64,000 bases of DNA, from NCBI GenBank assembly GCA_017441385.1, contig JAFRXY010000083.1:1-64000 (forward strand), written 5' to 3'. The notes below the pieces were generated by a model. That model saw only the letters and a list, made by a program, of their open reading frames with translations, had not been told where the DNA came from and did no database searches. This document shows, one piece after another, positions 12,501-18,091 of the stretch; position 1 is the first letter of the stretch; every line of letters begins with the position of its first letter. Both the position numbers and the translations under genes were made by a program. This DNA is from Clostridia bacterium. GTDB taxonomy: Bacteria; Bacillota; Clostridia; Oscillospirales; Acutalibacteraceae.

Positions 12501-14264
12501 GGAAGTGCTCCAGCCGTAGAAGGTATAGCCTTCCCGGGTGGGCTTTGTGCCGAGATAGTATGTCACAAACTCCTGGTCGGCACTGGACTGAGACAGCCAT
12601 CCGGAAGGCTGCTTGAGTACTTCGCTGCCGTCGTTGGCGGAAGGAAGCACCACCATTTCATATTTCTTTGTCCAATAATCGGTTGTGAATGTAAAGCGCA
12701 CAGGAGGATTGGTTGTAGCGCTAAAGGTCGAGGTGGGCAATGTAGCGCCGCCGGCACGACTAGTGGGTCCGGTCGAAGTGCCGTCTTCTTTATAAGTGGT
12801 CTGTTTCCATCCGTTGAAGGTATAACCCAGCGCAGTAGGATTAGGCAGCGTATAACCGCCGGCAGCTTCGATTTCGGCATACGTTTTGGTTTCCGAATAG
12901 TTGGCAGGCTCCGAAAACGTGGCGGTAGACGGTCCGTTCCAGCTGATGTCATCAAAGGGAACGGCGATACCGTATTTGTCCACAGGATTCAGATCGTATT
13001 CAAACACATAGCTTCTCGAATCCCACTGCGCGTAAAAGTCGGCGGTATAGGATGTACCGTTGGAATCGAGATACAGGTAGTTCGCCGGCATGTGGGTCAC
13101 AATCGGTCCGCTGCGGGAAGTGGACCATCCTTTAAACGAATAACCGCCATTGCTTTCCGGCAGCATGGTCAGTTCATAGCTTTCCGGATCATCTACAGGC
13201 ACTACTCTGATTCGTTTGGAGGACTGAGAGGATATATCGGATGCATTTTTATTGTTATAATAATAGACTACCATATCGTAATACCAGCGTGCGAAGAAGG
13301 TGGCGTCTTGATGCACATCGGAAATACTGGTGCTTGCATTATATTGGGTGCCGCTGAAATTTTCATTCCTATAGAAGTAGACAAACTCCCCTTTTCTCGC
13401 GTTGGAATCCTCATCCACCGCAGAGATATAATTGTCCTTGCTTAGCAGAGAAAATTGGAAAGGATTTTCCTTTTTTGTATCAGTTTTCCCGTTGACCGGG
13501 TCCTTATAGGTAATGTTGATTTTATCCACAAACACAGAATAAAGATCCAGTCGGTTTGTGTATTCGGTTTCGTCCCATGTGCCGAATTCTGTCAACGGAA
13601 GAGAATTGCTGCTGATCAGATCGGAATAATTCTGATAAACCGCATAAGACATATGCTTTCCGCCGTTGCCATCACTTTTTTTTGACCATCCCATGAAAAC
13701 GAGATTTGTACTGTCATAATTGGAATCAGTCAAATTGGACGCAGTAATGACGCTCTCCTCATCATCAGTCGGAAATGTTTTATTGGTCACGATCGTTTTG
13801 GCATTTCCGTTTTTGTCAATATAGTGACAAATCAGTCGATACGGCTTATACCAGATTGCCTTGATGGTAACCTCATAAGTGTTTCCTTCCTCTGAAGATT
13901 GCTTTAGCGAAAAATAACTAAAGTCAATCTGATTATTGGGATTATAATCCTTTGTTGAACCGTCTTGGGTTATCACGCGCCAGCAATGAAAGACCAGCTT
14001 TTTATCGGTAGACGGCTTAGCGCTCACAATATTTCGATTGGTTTTGGAGGAATAGTACCCTCCGCTTCCGTCTGTCTGAACGTCCGTGCCCGAGAACGCG
14101 CTGCCGCCGTTCAGATCATAGTGAATGATGTATGTATCGGTCGCGGCAAAGGCACGCAGGGCAAAATACCCGCTGGCAAAGAGCGTCATCATCGCGCCCA
14201 GCAGGGCAGAAAAATTGATAACGGTGCTTCTTCCGAAATGTGTGATATGTCGTTTGTTCATCAT
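3555..14264 (-). CDS. Giant cell-wall surface protein with 34 Flg_new (InlB B-type) repeats
   Basis: About 3,570 residues. Start chosen at the ATGATG at 14264/14261 because GGAGG lies five to eight bases upstream; an in-frame ATG at 14300 has no such site. A signal peptide (NKRHITHFGRS then a hydrophobic stretch ending ALRAFAA) is followed by back-to-back 60-90-residue modules of the Listeria-Bacteroides repeat type: a Y-x-x-x-G start, F-x-G-W middle and Y-A-x-W end. Counting the terminal strand (LYAIW, VYAVW, FYAQW and variants) I find 34 copies. The C-terminus has SPGTGE, a variant of the LPXTG sorting motif, then a membrane helix and RRKHRNSAKA. The product should be a very long rod covalently anchored to peptidoglycan; an adhesion role is inferred from the family. 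Confidence 0.9.
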   Translation of the reverse strand: MMNKRHITHFGRSTVINFSALLGAMMTLFASGYFALRAFAATDTYIIHYDLNGGSAFSGTDVQTDGSGGYYSSKTNRNIVSAKPSTDKKLVFHCWRVITQDGSTKDYNPNNQIDFSYFSLKQSSEEGNTYEVTIKAIWYKPYRLICHYIDKNGNAKTIVTNKTFPTDDEESVITASNLTDSNYDSTNLVFMGWSKKSDGNGGKHMSYAVYQNYSDLISSNSLPLTEFGTWDETEYTNRLDLYSVFVDKINITYKDPVNGKTDTKKENPFQFSLLSKDNYISAVDEDSNARKGEFVYFYRNENFSGTQYNASTSISDVHQDATFFARWYYDMVVYYYNNKNASDISSQSSKRIRVVPVDDPESYELTMLPESNGGYSFKGWSTSRSGPIVTHMPANYLYLDSNGTSYTADFYAQWDSRSYVFEYDLNPVDKYGIAVPFDDISWNGPSTATFSEPANYSETKTYAEIEAAGGYTLPNPTALGYTFNGWKQTTYKEDGTSTGPTSRAGGATLPTSTFSATTNPPVRFTFTTDYWTKKYEMVVLPSANDGSEVLKQPSGWLSQSSADQEFVTYYLGTKPTREGYTFYGWSTSQSVDDMFCGDTANVKVPVGLFTEKLEGRFRVSVYPIWKTNITITYDANGGVAREGETTYSQVTQEANNVDAITLRNHNTVPKFERDGGYEFVEWNTKADGTGTSYADHQSGVHLTQDTTLYAIWVNNNITITYQANGGIIGDDPAVTSVQMTGSKVNSNTLRNYFTVPRFSYGENQFAEWNTQADGLGDSYQNAQQDVTLSEDTTFYAIWNRKYVLSYEKNTTDATGSSSYQNSKTVYNRLLRHNQDSLTMQTWNPSRVGYTFKGWSLSDDNDVTKILENNEIAFNQFNCKAEDPGAPDEKVYYATVYAVWKANEYDLFVDKNLPDGVVVTNIPEGGHFNYDEVRDGLSYDAPTAQGYKRSAVQLYDNDTNEVVISGLYVNTNTGKYTIASNNFVNHPQLKLKFKWKQLYRILYMGNLPSGVESIANGSIPNDTVFEEKSDGTAQGSINGTGNPQYTSADADGRVYYFKGWSETDDNNFTNGVRTGNVTHEEFLKAEGTPDLSMIQLGSLGSSKDEYRFTKKMYAVWKKQARLTFNLNGGYYNNAATTAPQVYTGTPDLTQNALDLGVKRTSYFLDGWNTKADGTGTHYDKGYRFILENQEDITLYAEWRYQGSYRIEFDSNKPSAEATVSSKSPVTVTVNESGSNDPFANEDNAWTVYYSSLSCKEARYGQNSNYYSFLQKGWTYEPYQPDSLSEEQMATLLVTEPSQHYISVPKDKFNTENLVTIDNKDYANVKLYAYWQKRGTLYIDANGGTLSGTTTARYVTIGNIYDLDLTTFPGDTPRREGYYWLGWNTRQDGSGTWYLSNKKADDASIMARIRAGFGDNPNVYRYQDEGVRYRGVNNYEGNDDGTKNILYAQWSVVHNYRIIFDMNTDGMPTPSKLLPRNGISDRLANEQSSNPFKTISGDPSGEKYWKFSTLTPYFYENTIPGYSDVMTYQFKGWSVEKYTPAQADEAVMSQFTVNDGREDATEDDPDVENIEITNLIPESFFYSDKAAITTVNGTDYLTVTLHAVWKTRAIVHFIANGGYRGRTDSPITEDYRLPGTIFTEDFNKFPGSPGYRRAYHKFIGYCTKTDGTGTWYLTRDQASESNLAKLRATYGDDLTIIKYMDGDEVLFEGKNNGKESNTLYAMWRKINNYRITFDINLPEVKEGEPEVTSSFNPQPQKASGNDNSDTPFIHEDENDGKYWKFSTQTPYARQDKYGKKNLQTYQFKGWSLYRHTADEALTAEIGYDVPDSSQDVDENTEGETVTENNSIQIANKVYKTIFNGDDEDVPVEVWEDENGKEYLSVEVHAVWKERAVLRLIANRNQKGQSDNDGESQYIFTGSIYKENITGMSGYTFTWKGHTFIGYNTKRDGSGTYYVTEYWKNRINNNHYLPDGWEDNAVIGTSSSPVFEGKDNGETPNVLYGQWVRNYALKYHLNYLDSTSDSWVSDSGNDYLCNVNYEMMDWTETMEDGTSSTTSVYPYHNLRDMLPYAKKQQANNKNYYFMGWSWEKVEGPVDSYDTSKIVDRAEFNDLYETDETKWHFKAPTGGDNKYRGDIYAVWSAEPYKIAFDRNTRKTDSDISKPKESHIHNETFPSDRELSYHDIVNGYTFSEAIPTADYYTFAADKMWNTTYIRKSNSNPVNGKVKDGSRFSLSTFRNAQDSTVTVIANWVPNVYHVHYGWEKYTNSSTSPATETDKVVKDYHYETAVQIADGVEPPDYSDLHVHFVGWELVSSEWAGLSADQKVLAADGATDIRELNPGDTFTMPGEDLYFIARYNADTVSVTYKPGEGTGAPVIEHPVYNSSHVVKTFGDTGFTPPENQSFSGWKLTIGGADSTKYTTEPGIPIEHLTDNIVYTAQYKDNLYTVKYELENGSADPNSDLAALLGTGSAYALPPESDPVKVGKTVQVADPLEVGGYIFTGWKLNGTPVGATVTMQSGGVTLTGTFEPVTYTLHYLTNRKAADSGTVDDSEVGEPVTFQRKNLQKDGTGEYYAFSADRTPETPAGYTFTGWSTTRTGEDNTAPKLYVVCTANPDSVSPYYVYGQWRNWNYLVQYQTAHGTAPDPQPFTLSEVMTGEARISQTVPAESGYDFLSWVISNGISKTFHKDDLSDNEKNVIPRALFVENAEGGSGVATAIAHWNKLYRLHFDLDGGRYEGGTKNSIDAKEFAFEEDVTSAKMSDIGVTLPTDMTKADGSTFDKWQLEIRDSSGNVTKTLTYNAGDIPLSEFILLDGRFTATLKALWKAPDAHEVTYLLTADSALQGTATPSEAPHAKDETFRVAQPLTAKGYTFSGWYQVENESDITDSTEEIRDAREFTMPAHDVTFWGRFTVNSYPVQYYDSNGTTQLTSFRKPYGTEITVGQDETGTEITPEMDGYHFVRWERMTGSQTTGSDGQEIPSPVTSGTTQTFRMPDGTVKYRAVYEKLYTLVYNANGGSNPLPASVNFAAQEKAGSTQPFDYTEATLPTREHYRFLGWNTSSEGTSRQESVTVAYGDSYSLDGDSERFIVPVYALWEGSCTVTYTVENAPEGYDVPESFRRFAGDQFPVEAVPELTGYDFSGWHYNDNGTDKVYANGETFTMPSKNVTFTGSFTPWIYTLFFKDSLTDADLGSQTVTYSQFSANGSGILIERNDPEKSGFTFKGWDKSKTSTAPAYQKGDSVTGFDQNRAATVYAIWAKDLRVTYEIRLLGGNNDPSASSYEVPVDETVYHPGDSVTVAPKLNVEGYEFHGWQKDGEDVTAFDMPSESVVLIGWFTKPGGDEVVHITYRSGIPKDAADYKPDMNEPYDVPITKGQPHKIIAHDSDLLRYVRDTTKYTFLGWKVTNASSGGSGTHPAPRSGGNDDGLMADGATIQNVDSSITLTGQWKEVSTKTFKLTYDGNGATSGNVPVDTTAYKGGESVLVAAQGNLARTGCTFKEWNTRKDGSGKGYRGGQDAINMPQSDVTLYAIWVNNDGKIVPSPGTGESNVPIALAFSAFTLSLFSIAVLIRRKHRNSAKA
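3700..14150 (-). repeat. Array of 34 diverged Flg_new protein repeats
   Basis: The coding sequence is a tandem array of modules averaging about 100 residues including linkers. Two subtypes are visible: short modules of 65-75 residues near the C-terminus, and longer double-hairpin modules of 110-150 residues with a Y-x-F-K-G-W-S core in the middle. DNA-level identity between modules is low, so the expansion is old. Confidence 0.85.
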
Positions 14265-14300
14265 GATGACCTCCGAAAACTCAATAGACAGAAGATACAA

Positions 14301-14514
14301 AGACAGGATCTGTGTTGGCTTTTTTATTATTATATCATATTATTTTGAGGAATAAAAGAGTTTTCGAAAATATAGTGCATGTTTCTCGATAATAGTTAAT
14401 GAATTTTAGTGAAAACAAACAAATCATCTTTTCGACTATTCTCTCGCCATCATAGACTTCTTATAAATAGCGTCTACTGCACAAGGGCGAAAATCACGCA
14501 CAGAGAGTAGAATT
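14301..14514. other. AT-rich upstream region of the giant gene
   Basis: The segment holds a plausible minus-strand minus-10 (TATAAT, complement at about 14330-14335) but no convincing minus-35 at 17 bp. No coding pattern was seen. Confidence 0.3.
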
Positions 14515-14549
14515 CGAAAAAAGAGGCACAAAAGAAACCGAAGCCTCTT
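14515..14549 (-). terminator. Rho-independent terminator (minus strand)
   Basis: On the minus strand AGAGGC, a 15-base loop and GCCTCT are followed by a run of T. It lies downstream of the gene remnants at 14626-15290. Confidence 0.6.
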
Positions 14550-14625
14550 CTGTAAGTCTATAACGCTTTTATGCAGCGCAATTCTCATCACTTTGGCAAT
14601 TTCAAAAAGTTCAAAAGAGTGATAT

Positions 14626-14712
14626 TTAACGTGCGGAAGTCAAAGGAGCCATAAGCACCTTGCCGGTGCCTCTGTAAACATTTACAATACCTTCGCCATT
14701 CACAGCGGAATC
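14626..14712 (-). pseudogene. 3' remnant of an unidentified gene
   Basis: A reading frame ending in TAA at 14626-14628 encodes a coding-like tail (GEGIVNVYRGTGKVLMAPLT...). It has no start and lies next to the truncated substrate-binding gene in another frame. The tail reminds me of AIM24-type proteins, but this is weak. It is best read as the end of a gene lost by deletion, followed by its own terminator. Confidence 0.3.
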
Positions 14713-14713
14713 A

Positions 14714-15290
14714 TCATCTCACCGTCCGTAAATCTACTTTACACTCAATTTTCCCATAATCCCGCCCACCGTCACGCCCGGATGGGTAACATACAGACGG
14801 GTGATAAAAAACAAGGGCTGAATTAATGGTCGACTCCGGAACATACAGGGCGGTTTTATTCAAAATAGAATACAAGCTGTCGGCATGGCTGTCAACAGCA
14901 AAACCGAAGCTCATTGACTGACCGGTGGAGATAGCGGTCAATCCTTTTTCTTCGAGCGTATCGTCCAGCCTGCCGAGTTCATAATTGCATAGCAGCGCAC
15001 AGTCCGCCTCGCCTGATGCGACGGCTTCCAGACAAGCCTCCCGGCTTTCGAATAGTGATTCCGTCCAATCCGTATAATATTCCTGCACAAAGGTTCTGAA
15101 ATTGCGGTCTGTTTCGGTCATCGCAACGGACACTTCACCGATAGTTGAAAAAAGATGACGTTTGTCCGATTTCACCGCCGCGTACACTTCCGTCTGCATG
15201 ATCGGCTCTGTTTCAAGAAGCCCCAATTGCTCGGCTTCATAGGACGACAGATTCACCGGAAACACACAGTCGATCTCGCCTTTTCGAACA
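14714..15290 (-). pseudogene. Truncated extracellular solute-binding (SBP_bac_3-like) sensor domain
   Basis: From about 15290 down, the minus frame encodes the second half of a periplasmic-binding-protein-like domain: GEIDCVFPVNLSSYEAEQLG, then EVYAAVKSDKR, a GEADCALLCNYELGRL strand-loop and FGFAVDSHADSLYSILNKT. This type occurs as the sensor part of GGDEF or histidine-kinase receptors. The N-terminal lobe is missing because the frame runs into the opposite-strand istB fragment at about 15285-15295, and the C-terminal end (after INSALVFY) looks scrambled, with a competing coding-like frame. The gene was probably broken by the IS21 element and later deletions. The open frame formally extends to 15544 but that part is antisense transposon sequence. 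Confidence 0.6.
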
Positions 15291-15465
15291 GTACAAGAAA
15301 CCGTCATTGCTGATACTGGATGAATGGCTGTTGTACCCCTTAAAAGAAACAGAAGCCCGTGATCTGCTGGAAATTGCCGAAGCGAGATACAAAAGGGCTT
15401 CCACGATTTTTTGCTCCCAGTTCGACATTCCGGGCTGGCGAGAAAAGATTGGCGACCCGATTCTG

Positions 15466-15471
15466 GCTGAC
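15466..15471. repeat. Target-site duplication, left copy
   Basis: GCTGAC immediately left of the 464-bp element. The same six bases stand at 15936-15941 on the right, and removing one copy plus the element restores the istB frame. Confidence 0.9.
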
Positions 15472-15935
15472 TGATTATTTCGCGGTCAGGAAAACATGAA
15501 TCCGCCGGAAGGAAAACATTGATACGCGGGTAGCAAAACTCCAATCCGCGCTAAGAACACAGTAATACGCCAAAGGAACGCACCTCGTGTAGGGAACATT
15601 GGAGCTTACTGCAAGACGACCGCCACCCTTGACAGAACCTGAAAGAAATGCTGAGTGGTCTGCGCCGACGGTGACGAACTCAAGAACAGCTAAGTTGATT
15701 CACCGTCGGCCGGCTATTGTAGCATTTCTTTCAGAACCCGTCAAGGGCAAGCCTCCTAAAGTCGGTGGCTACCCTTTTGCCTCCGGTTCTGAATCTAAGA
15801 ACAGCTTGTCACATCGTGGCAAGTGCGTTCCTTGCGCGAATCGGTGCGTTCCTCGTTTCGAATTGGTGCGTTCCTTGTTTCGGATTGCCGTTTTCCTTGT
15901 TGCGAATTGGTGCGTTCCTAACTGCGAAATATTCA
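15472..15935. mobile_element. 464-bp non-autonomous IS21-like (MITE-type) element
   Basis: The element begins TGATTATTTCGCGGTCAGG and ends with the imperfect inverse (reverse complement TGAATATTTCGCAGTTAGG), so it has TG...CA ends as in IS21. Each end has about five direct 22-bp units of form CGCNNNNAGGAANNC...AAT(C/T): 15481-15585 on the left and 15835-15928 (inverted) on the right. It is flanked by GCTGAC on both sides. No reading frame of useful length lies inside; the centre is a large imperfect hairpin. It interrupts istB of a different IS21-family element. Confidence 0.85.
15626..15747. repeat. Large internal inverted repeat of the MITE
   Basis: The outer arms of 27 bp (15626-15652 and 15721-15747) pair with a few mismatches. 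The inner arms GCCGACGGTGA (15664-15674) and TCACCGTCGGC (15700-15710) pair perfectly. Together they form a long two-part hairpin in the centre of the element. Confidence 0.8.
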
Positions 15936-15941
15936 GCTGAC
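15936..15941. repeat. Target-site duplication, right copy
   Basis: GCTGAC immediately right of the 464-bp element, identical to 15466-15471. Confidence 0.9.
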
Positions 15942-16099
15942 GCTATTTGTGACCGAATTGTTCATGATTCCTACTCGATTCTTATTGACTGCAAGGAATC
16001 CATGAGAAAAAGAAAGGGCGTTAAGAAAAATCCGGCGTAAGGAGCCTTCGGCTCATCGGGCTCTGCCAGAACCCGAGGTTTAACGCTTTGTGATTTTCC

Positions 16100-16159
16100 G
16101 CAGAGAGTGATGGTTTTTGCACAAAAAAAGAGAGCGACACTTGCGGCATCACTCTCTGC
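16100..16159. repeat. Perfect 13-bp hairpin inside the IS21 remnant
   Basis: GCAGAGAGTGATG (16100-16112) and CATCACTCTCTGC (16147-16159) form a perfect stem. It lies between the istB stop and the right terminal repeats and could act as a transcription barrier, but no clean T run follows. Confidence 0.55.
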
Positions 16160-16281
16160 TTTAAAATCCCCGCGGTCGGCGCTTAGGTCGCTCCTCAGCG
16201 TTGCCCTATCCTCCGCCGCGTTCAAAAGTACCTTATATGATACCATTGAGCCGCATATTTGTCAATGTACAATCTGCCCGG

Positions 16282-16378
16282 TCGCCCTGTTCAGTTACGC
16301 CGGAACGCTTGTTCAATTTCGCCGGTCAGGGTGTTCAGCATCAAACGGTCAGGGTGTTCAACGCCGCCGGAATAATCA
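16282..16378. repeat. Multi-unit right end of the outer IS21-family element
   Basis: Read on the minus strand, four units of 22-23 bp (CCGGCG-type start, TGAACACCCTGA-type end) repeat from the terminus inward. The units differ in sequence from those of the nested 464-bp element, so the two elements belong to different subgroups. Confidence 0.75.
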
Positions 16379-16655
16379 TACACTATGTAGAGGTAATAAA
16401 AGCGCACTAATTCTTATAATTTTATATTAATTCCTATATAGCATCAGATAATTATAGCATATTTTCACCGTGAGTCCACATCACCAATTAAGCAAAATGT
16501 CCTGGTTATACACTATATTATCCTATAAGCACATTGTAACATCCTATTATAAGCCTATAAAGCTCATATCAATGACAAATTTCGTCCTCAAACGCCCCTG
16601 TTTTAGCAAAGAAAAAACAAAATAGAACCAGAATAGAACCAGAGCAAAATGCACA
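16379..16655. other. AT-rich region between the IS remnant and the guaA terminator
   Basis: No open frame with coding character, no clear promoter and no repeat beyond a short doubled AGAATAGAACCAG-like stretch at about 16624-16642 was found. Confidence 0.3.
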
Positions 16656-16697
16656 AAGTCCGGGATGCCCTATTATAGGGGCTTCCCGGACTTTTTT
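16656..16697. terminator. Strong bidirectional terminator, probably the original guaA terminator
   Basis: AAGTCCGGGATGCCC, a short loop and GGGGCTTCCCGGACTT form a stem of about 15 bp with T runs on both strands. It lies just outside the left attachment repeat, where the end of the guaA transcript would have been before the island inserted. Confidence 0.8.
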
Positions 16698-16709
16698 GGT
16701 TAAATTTCC

Positions 16710-16722
16710 ACTATTCCCACTC
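16710..16722. repeat. Attachment site, left copy (att core)
   Basis: ACTATTCCCACTC, identical to 26105-26117. On the minus strand it reads as the final guaA codons Glu-Trp-Glu-stop. Confidence 0.85.
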
Positions 16723-16738
16723 TACCGATTGAACCCAC

Positions 16739-16763
16739 AAAGCCCTATTTTTGGGGCTTTTTT
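16739..16763. terminator. Terminator at the left end of the island
   Basis: AAAGCCC, a short loop and GGGGCTTTTTT on the plus strand; it also has A residues upstream, so it may work both ways and insulate the left boundary. Confidence 0.6.
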
Positions 16764-16821
16764 CATATCATCATTATCAAAATTACCGCAAATCAGGCGT
16801 GATAATTCTGACTATCAAAAT

Positions 16822-16843
16822 TTTTAGTACGCTTTTAGTACGC
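16822..16843. promoter_or_regulatory. Integrase arm-type sites, left end
   Basis: Two copies of TTTTAGTACG with AGTACG spaced exactly 11 bp apart. The same pair in the same orientation lies at 26026-26047. Paired sites near both ends of an integrated element are expected for the N-terminal arm-binding domain of a tyrosine integrase. Confidence 0.65.
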
Positions 16844-16933
16844 TGTTGCAATGCCCTGATCTGTGCCGTCAGTCAGAGCGGCGCAGCACTTCCAGAGGCG
16901 CAACCGGCACGGCATCCAGAGCGGCGCGATGGT

Positions 16934-17112
16934 CTTGACCAAGCACTGATTTTGGACGGCCAAAATCAAAATCCAGGGCGAACCCTGACCCCTTGGAAGG
17001 ACGTAAACGGAATATGAACGCCGCTGCCGTGTAGATGTAACCGAAATATGAACGGGATAAAAGGGGAATCCCTTTCTGTCGAATTTGTGACCACAAATTC
17101 AGTGCTTGGTCA
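16934..17112. repeat. 14-bp inverted repeat pair around a palindrome
   Basis: TGACCAAGCACTGA at about 16935-16948 is repeated in inverse orientation at about 17098-17111. Next to the first copy lies GATTTTGG-ACGG-CCAAAATC. The 16764-17159 stretch otherwise shows no gene. The repeats may be recombination-directionality or structural sites; function unknown. Confidence 0.5.
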
Positions 17113-17120
17113 GATGAACA

Positions 17121-17153
17121 AGCGGCGCATATCCACAGAGAATACACGCCGCT
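17121..17153 (-). terminator. GC-rich hairpin after hicB
   Basis: AGCGGCG and CGCCGCT form a stem just downstream of the hicB stop. A near-copy (18052-18086) stands just downstream of the minus-strand XRE gene. No strong T run, so the termination role is uncertain. Confidence 0.45.
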
Positions 17154-17159
17154 GATCTG

Positions 17160-17561
17160 TTATCTGCTGACACCCAATTGCTCCATCAAAGCGCGCTGGA
17201 GAATGGCAGAAAAATTGATATGCTGCTTTTCGGCGGCTTCATTCAGCCATGCCGGAATGGTGCAATTCTTCCGCACGGCGCGATTGGCAAGCCTGCGCCG
17301 GTACTCTTCAAAATCAACGTCAATCAGAGTAGCGACAGCTCCCGCCGGAACATCAAGGCTTGATAGCTCGGACGGTTCCGGAACGGTGCGCCCCGCGTCC
17401 GCCTCGGTGATTGCCCACAGGCTCAGCGCGTCCCTTGCCATGTCCATACATTCCGCTAAGTTCTCCCCCTGTGTGCCTCGGTCAATGTCAGGGATTTCTA
17501 CATAGTGCGTTGCCTCGCCGCTGCTTTTCGGATAAATGATAATGGGATATACTGATTTCAT
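17160..17561 (-). CDS. hicB: HicB-family antitoxin
   Basis: 133 residues from the ATG at 17561, chosen because GGAG stands eight bases upstream; a GTG at 17570 overlaps that site. The N-terminal part is the HicB partial RNase-H fold (YPIIIYPKSS, VEIPDIDRGTQGENLAECM, ARDALSLWAITEADAG). The C-terminal part (RAVRKNCTIPAWLNEAAEKQ, NFSAILQRALMEQLG) is a ribbon-helix-helix DNA-binding domain. HicB neutralises HicA by direct binding and represses the operon. It follows hicA on the same strand; together they form a toxin-antitoxin pair at the left edge of the island, where it may stabilise the element. Confidence 0.88.
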   Translation of the reverse strand: MKSVYPIIIYPKSSGEATHYVEIPDIDRGTQGENLAECMDMARDALSLWAITEADAGRTVPEPSELSSLDVPAGAVATLIDVDFEEYRRRLANRAVRKNCTIPAWLNEAAEKQHINFSAILQRALMEQLGVSR

Positions 17562-17620
17562 CGTGTCCACTCCTTCAAATGCGCATAGTAAGGGGGAAGC
17601 CCCCGAAGGGAGGCAAGAGC

Positions 17621-17797
17621 CTATTTTTTCAGCCCTTGCCTTTTGATGATTGCCTTTGCCAACTGTTCATTGATTTCTCTGTGTCGCGGGATCGGCTCGG
17701 TTGCCGTTCCGTTGGTGTAAACATCGTGATTTCCACCGTCTCTCAGGAAATACCAGCCGTTGGCTTCCAGCAGCTTGATAAGGTCTCTGCGCTTCAT
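17621..17797 (-). CDS. hicA: HicA-family mRNA interferase toxin
   Basis: 58 residues translated by hand: MKRRDLIKLLEANGWYFLR, then DGGNHDVYTNGTATEPIPRH, then REINEQLAKAIIKRQGLKK. The double-stranded-RNA-binding-like fold of HicA is recognisable, with the catalytic His in GGNHDVY and the later PRHREI motif. It cleaves mRNA on translating ribosomes when free of HicB. It starts at an ATG at 17797 after AAGGGGGAAAG and has its own strong promoter upstream. The gap to hicB is about 60 bp and contains a GGGGG-AAG-CCCCC hairpin. Confidence 0.88.
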   Translation of the reverse strand: MKRRDLIKLLEANGWYFLRDGGNHDVYTNGTATEPIPRHREINEQLAKAIIKRQGLKK

Positions 17798-17820
17798 TTG
17801 CTTTCCCCCTTACATTTAAT

Positions 17821-17849
17821 ATTATACACACTTTATGCGCATTTGTCAA
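17821..17849 (-). promoter_or_regulatory. hicAB promoter with internal palindrome
   Basis: On the minus strand TTGACA, 17 bases, TATAAT, about 25 bp before hicA. The spacer contains ATGCGCAT, a perfect palindrome that is a likely HicB operator. Confidence 0.85.
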
Positions 17850-18051
17850 GTGCTTTCTGAAAAATAATGCGTATTTTTTGCGTATTTTTTTGGCGCGGGA
17901 GCGGCGCAACGCCTCACCTGTTGCCACCGTTTTTCGCCTATGCCGTTTATCTGCCCTGTAAGCCGTTTTAAGCGGCTTTTGCTCGGATAGTATAAATATG
18001 TGTTCTGCTTGAAATCGCGTCAGAGCGGCGCACAGGCGAAAAGAAAGGCAT

Positions 18052-18086
18052 AGCGGCGCATATCTGTCATAGACACACGCCGCCGC
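18052..18086 (-). terminator. GC-rich hairpin after the small XRE gene
   Basis: AGCGGCG...CGCCGC, a near-copy of 17121-17153, placed directly after the stop of the minus-strand regulator. Confidence 0.45.
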
Positions 18087-18091
18087 TTGTG

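Larger units (their letters stand above)
15294..16040 (+). pseudogene. istB: istB (IS21 ATP-binding helper) 3' fragment, split by an insertion
   Basis: The frame EQYKKPSLLILDEWLLYPLK continues with ARDLLEIAEARYKRASTIFC, SQFDIPGWREKIGDPILAD up to 15471, and resumes after the insertion with ADAICDRIVHDSYSILIDCK and RKRKGVKKNPA, stop at 16038-16040. LLILDEW is the Walker B strand and SQF the sensor region of the AAA+ protein that helps the IS21 transposase choose targets. The Walker A part is missing. The two pieces join perfectly when 15472-15941 is removed. Confidence 0.85.
15285..16378 (+). mobile_element. IS21-family remnant (right part with istB 3' end and right terminus)
   Basis: The plus strand carries the last third of istB and, downstream, the multi-repeat right end of an IS21-type element, ending in CA at 16377-16378 (reverse complement TGATTATTCCGGCGGCG). 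The left end and istA are absent: the sequence begins abruptly inside istB at the junction with the truncated sensor gene. A second, unrelated IS21-like element sits inside istB. Confidence 0.75.

Noticed and set aside
4860-13445. Several long plus-strand frames opposite the giant surface gene
   Set aside because: They mirror the repeats of the real gene, have no ribosome sites and no recognisable domains.
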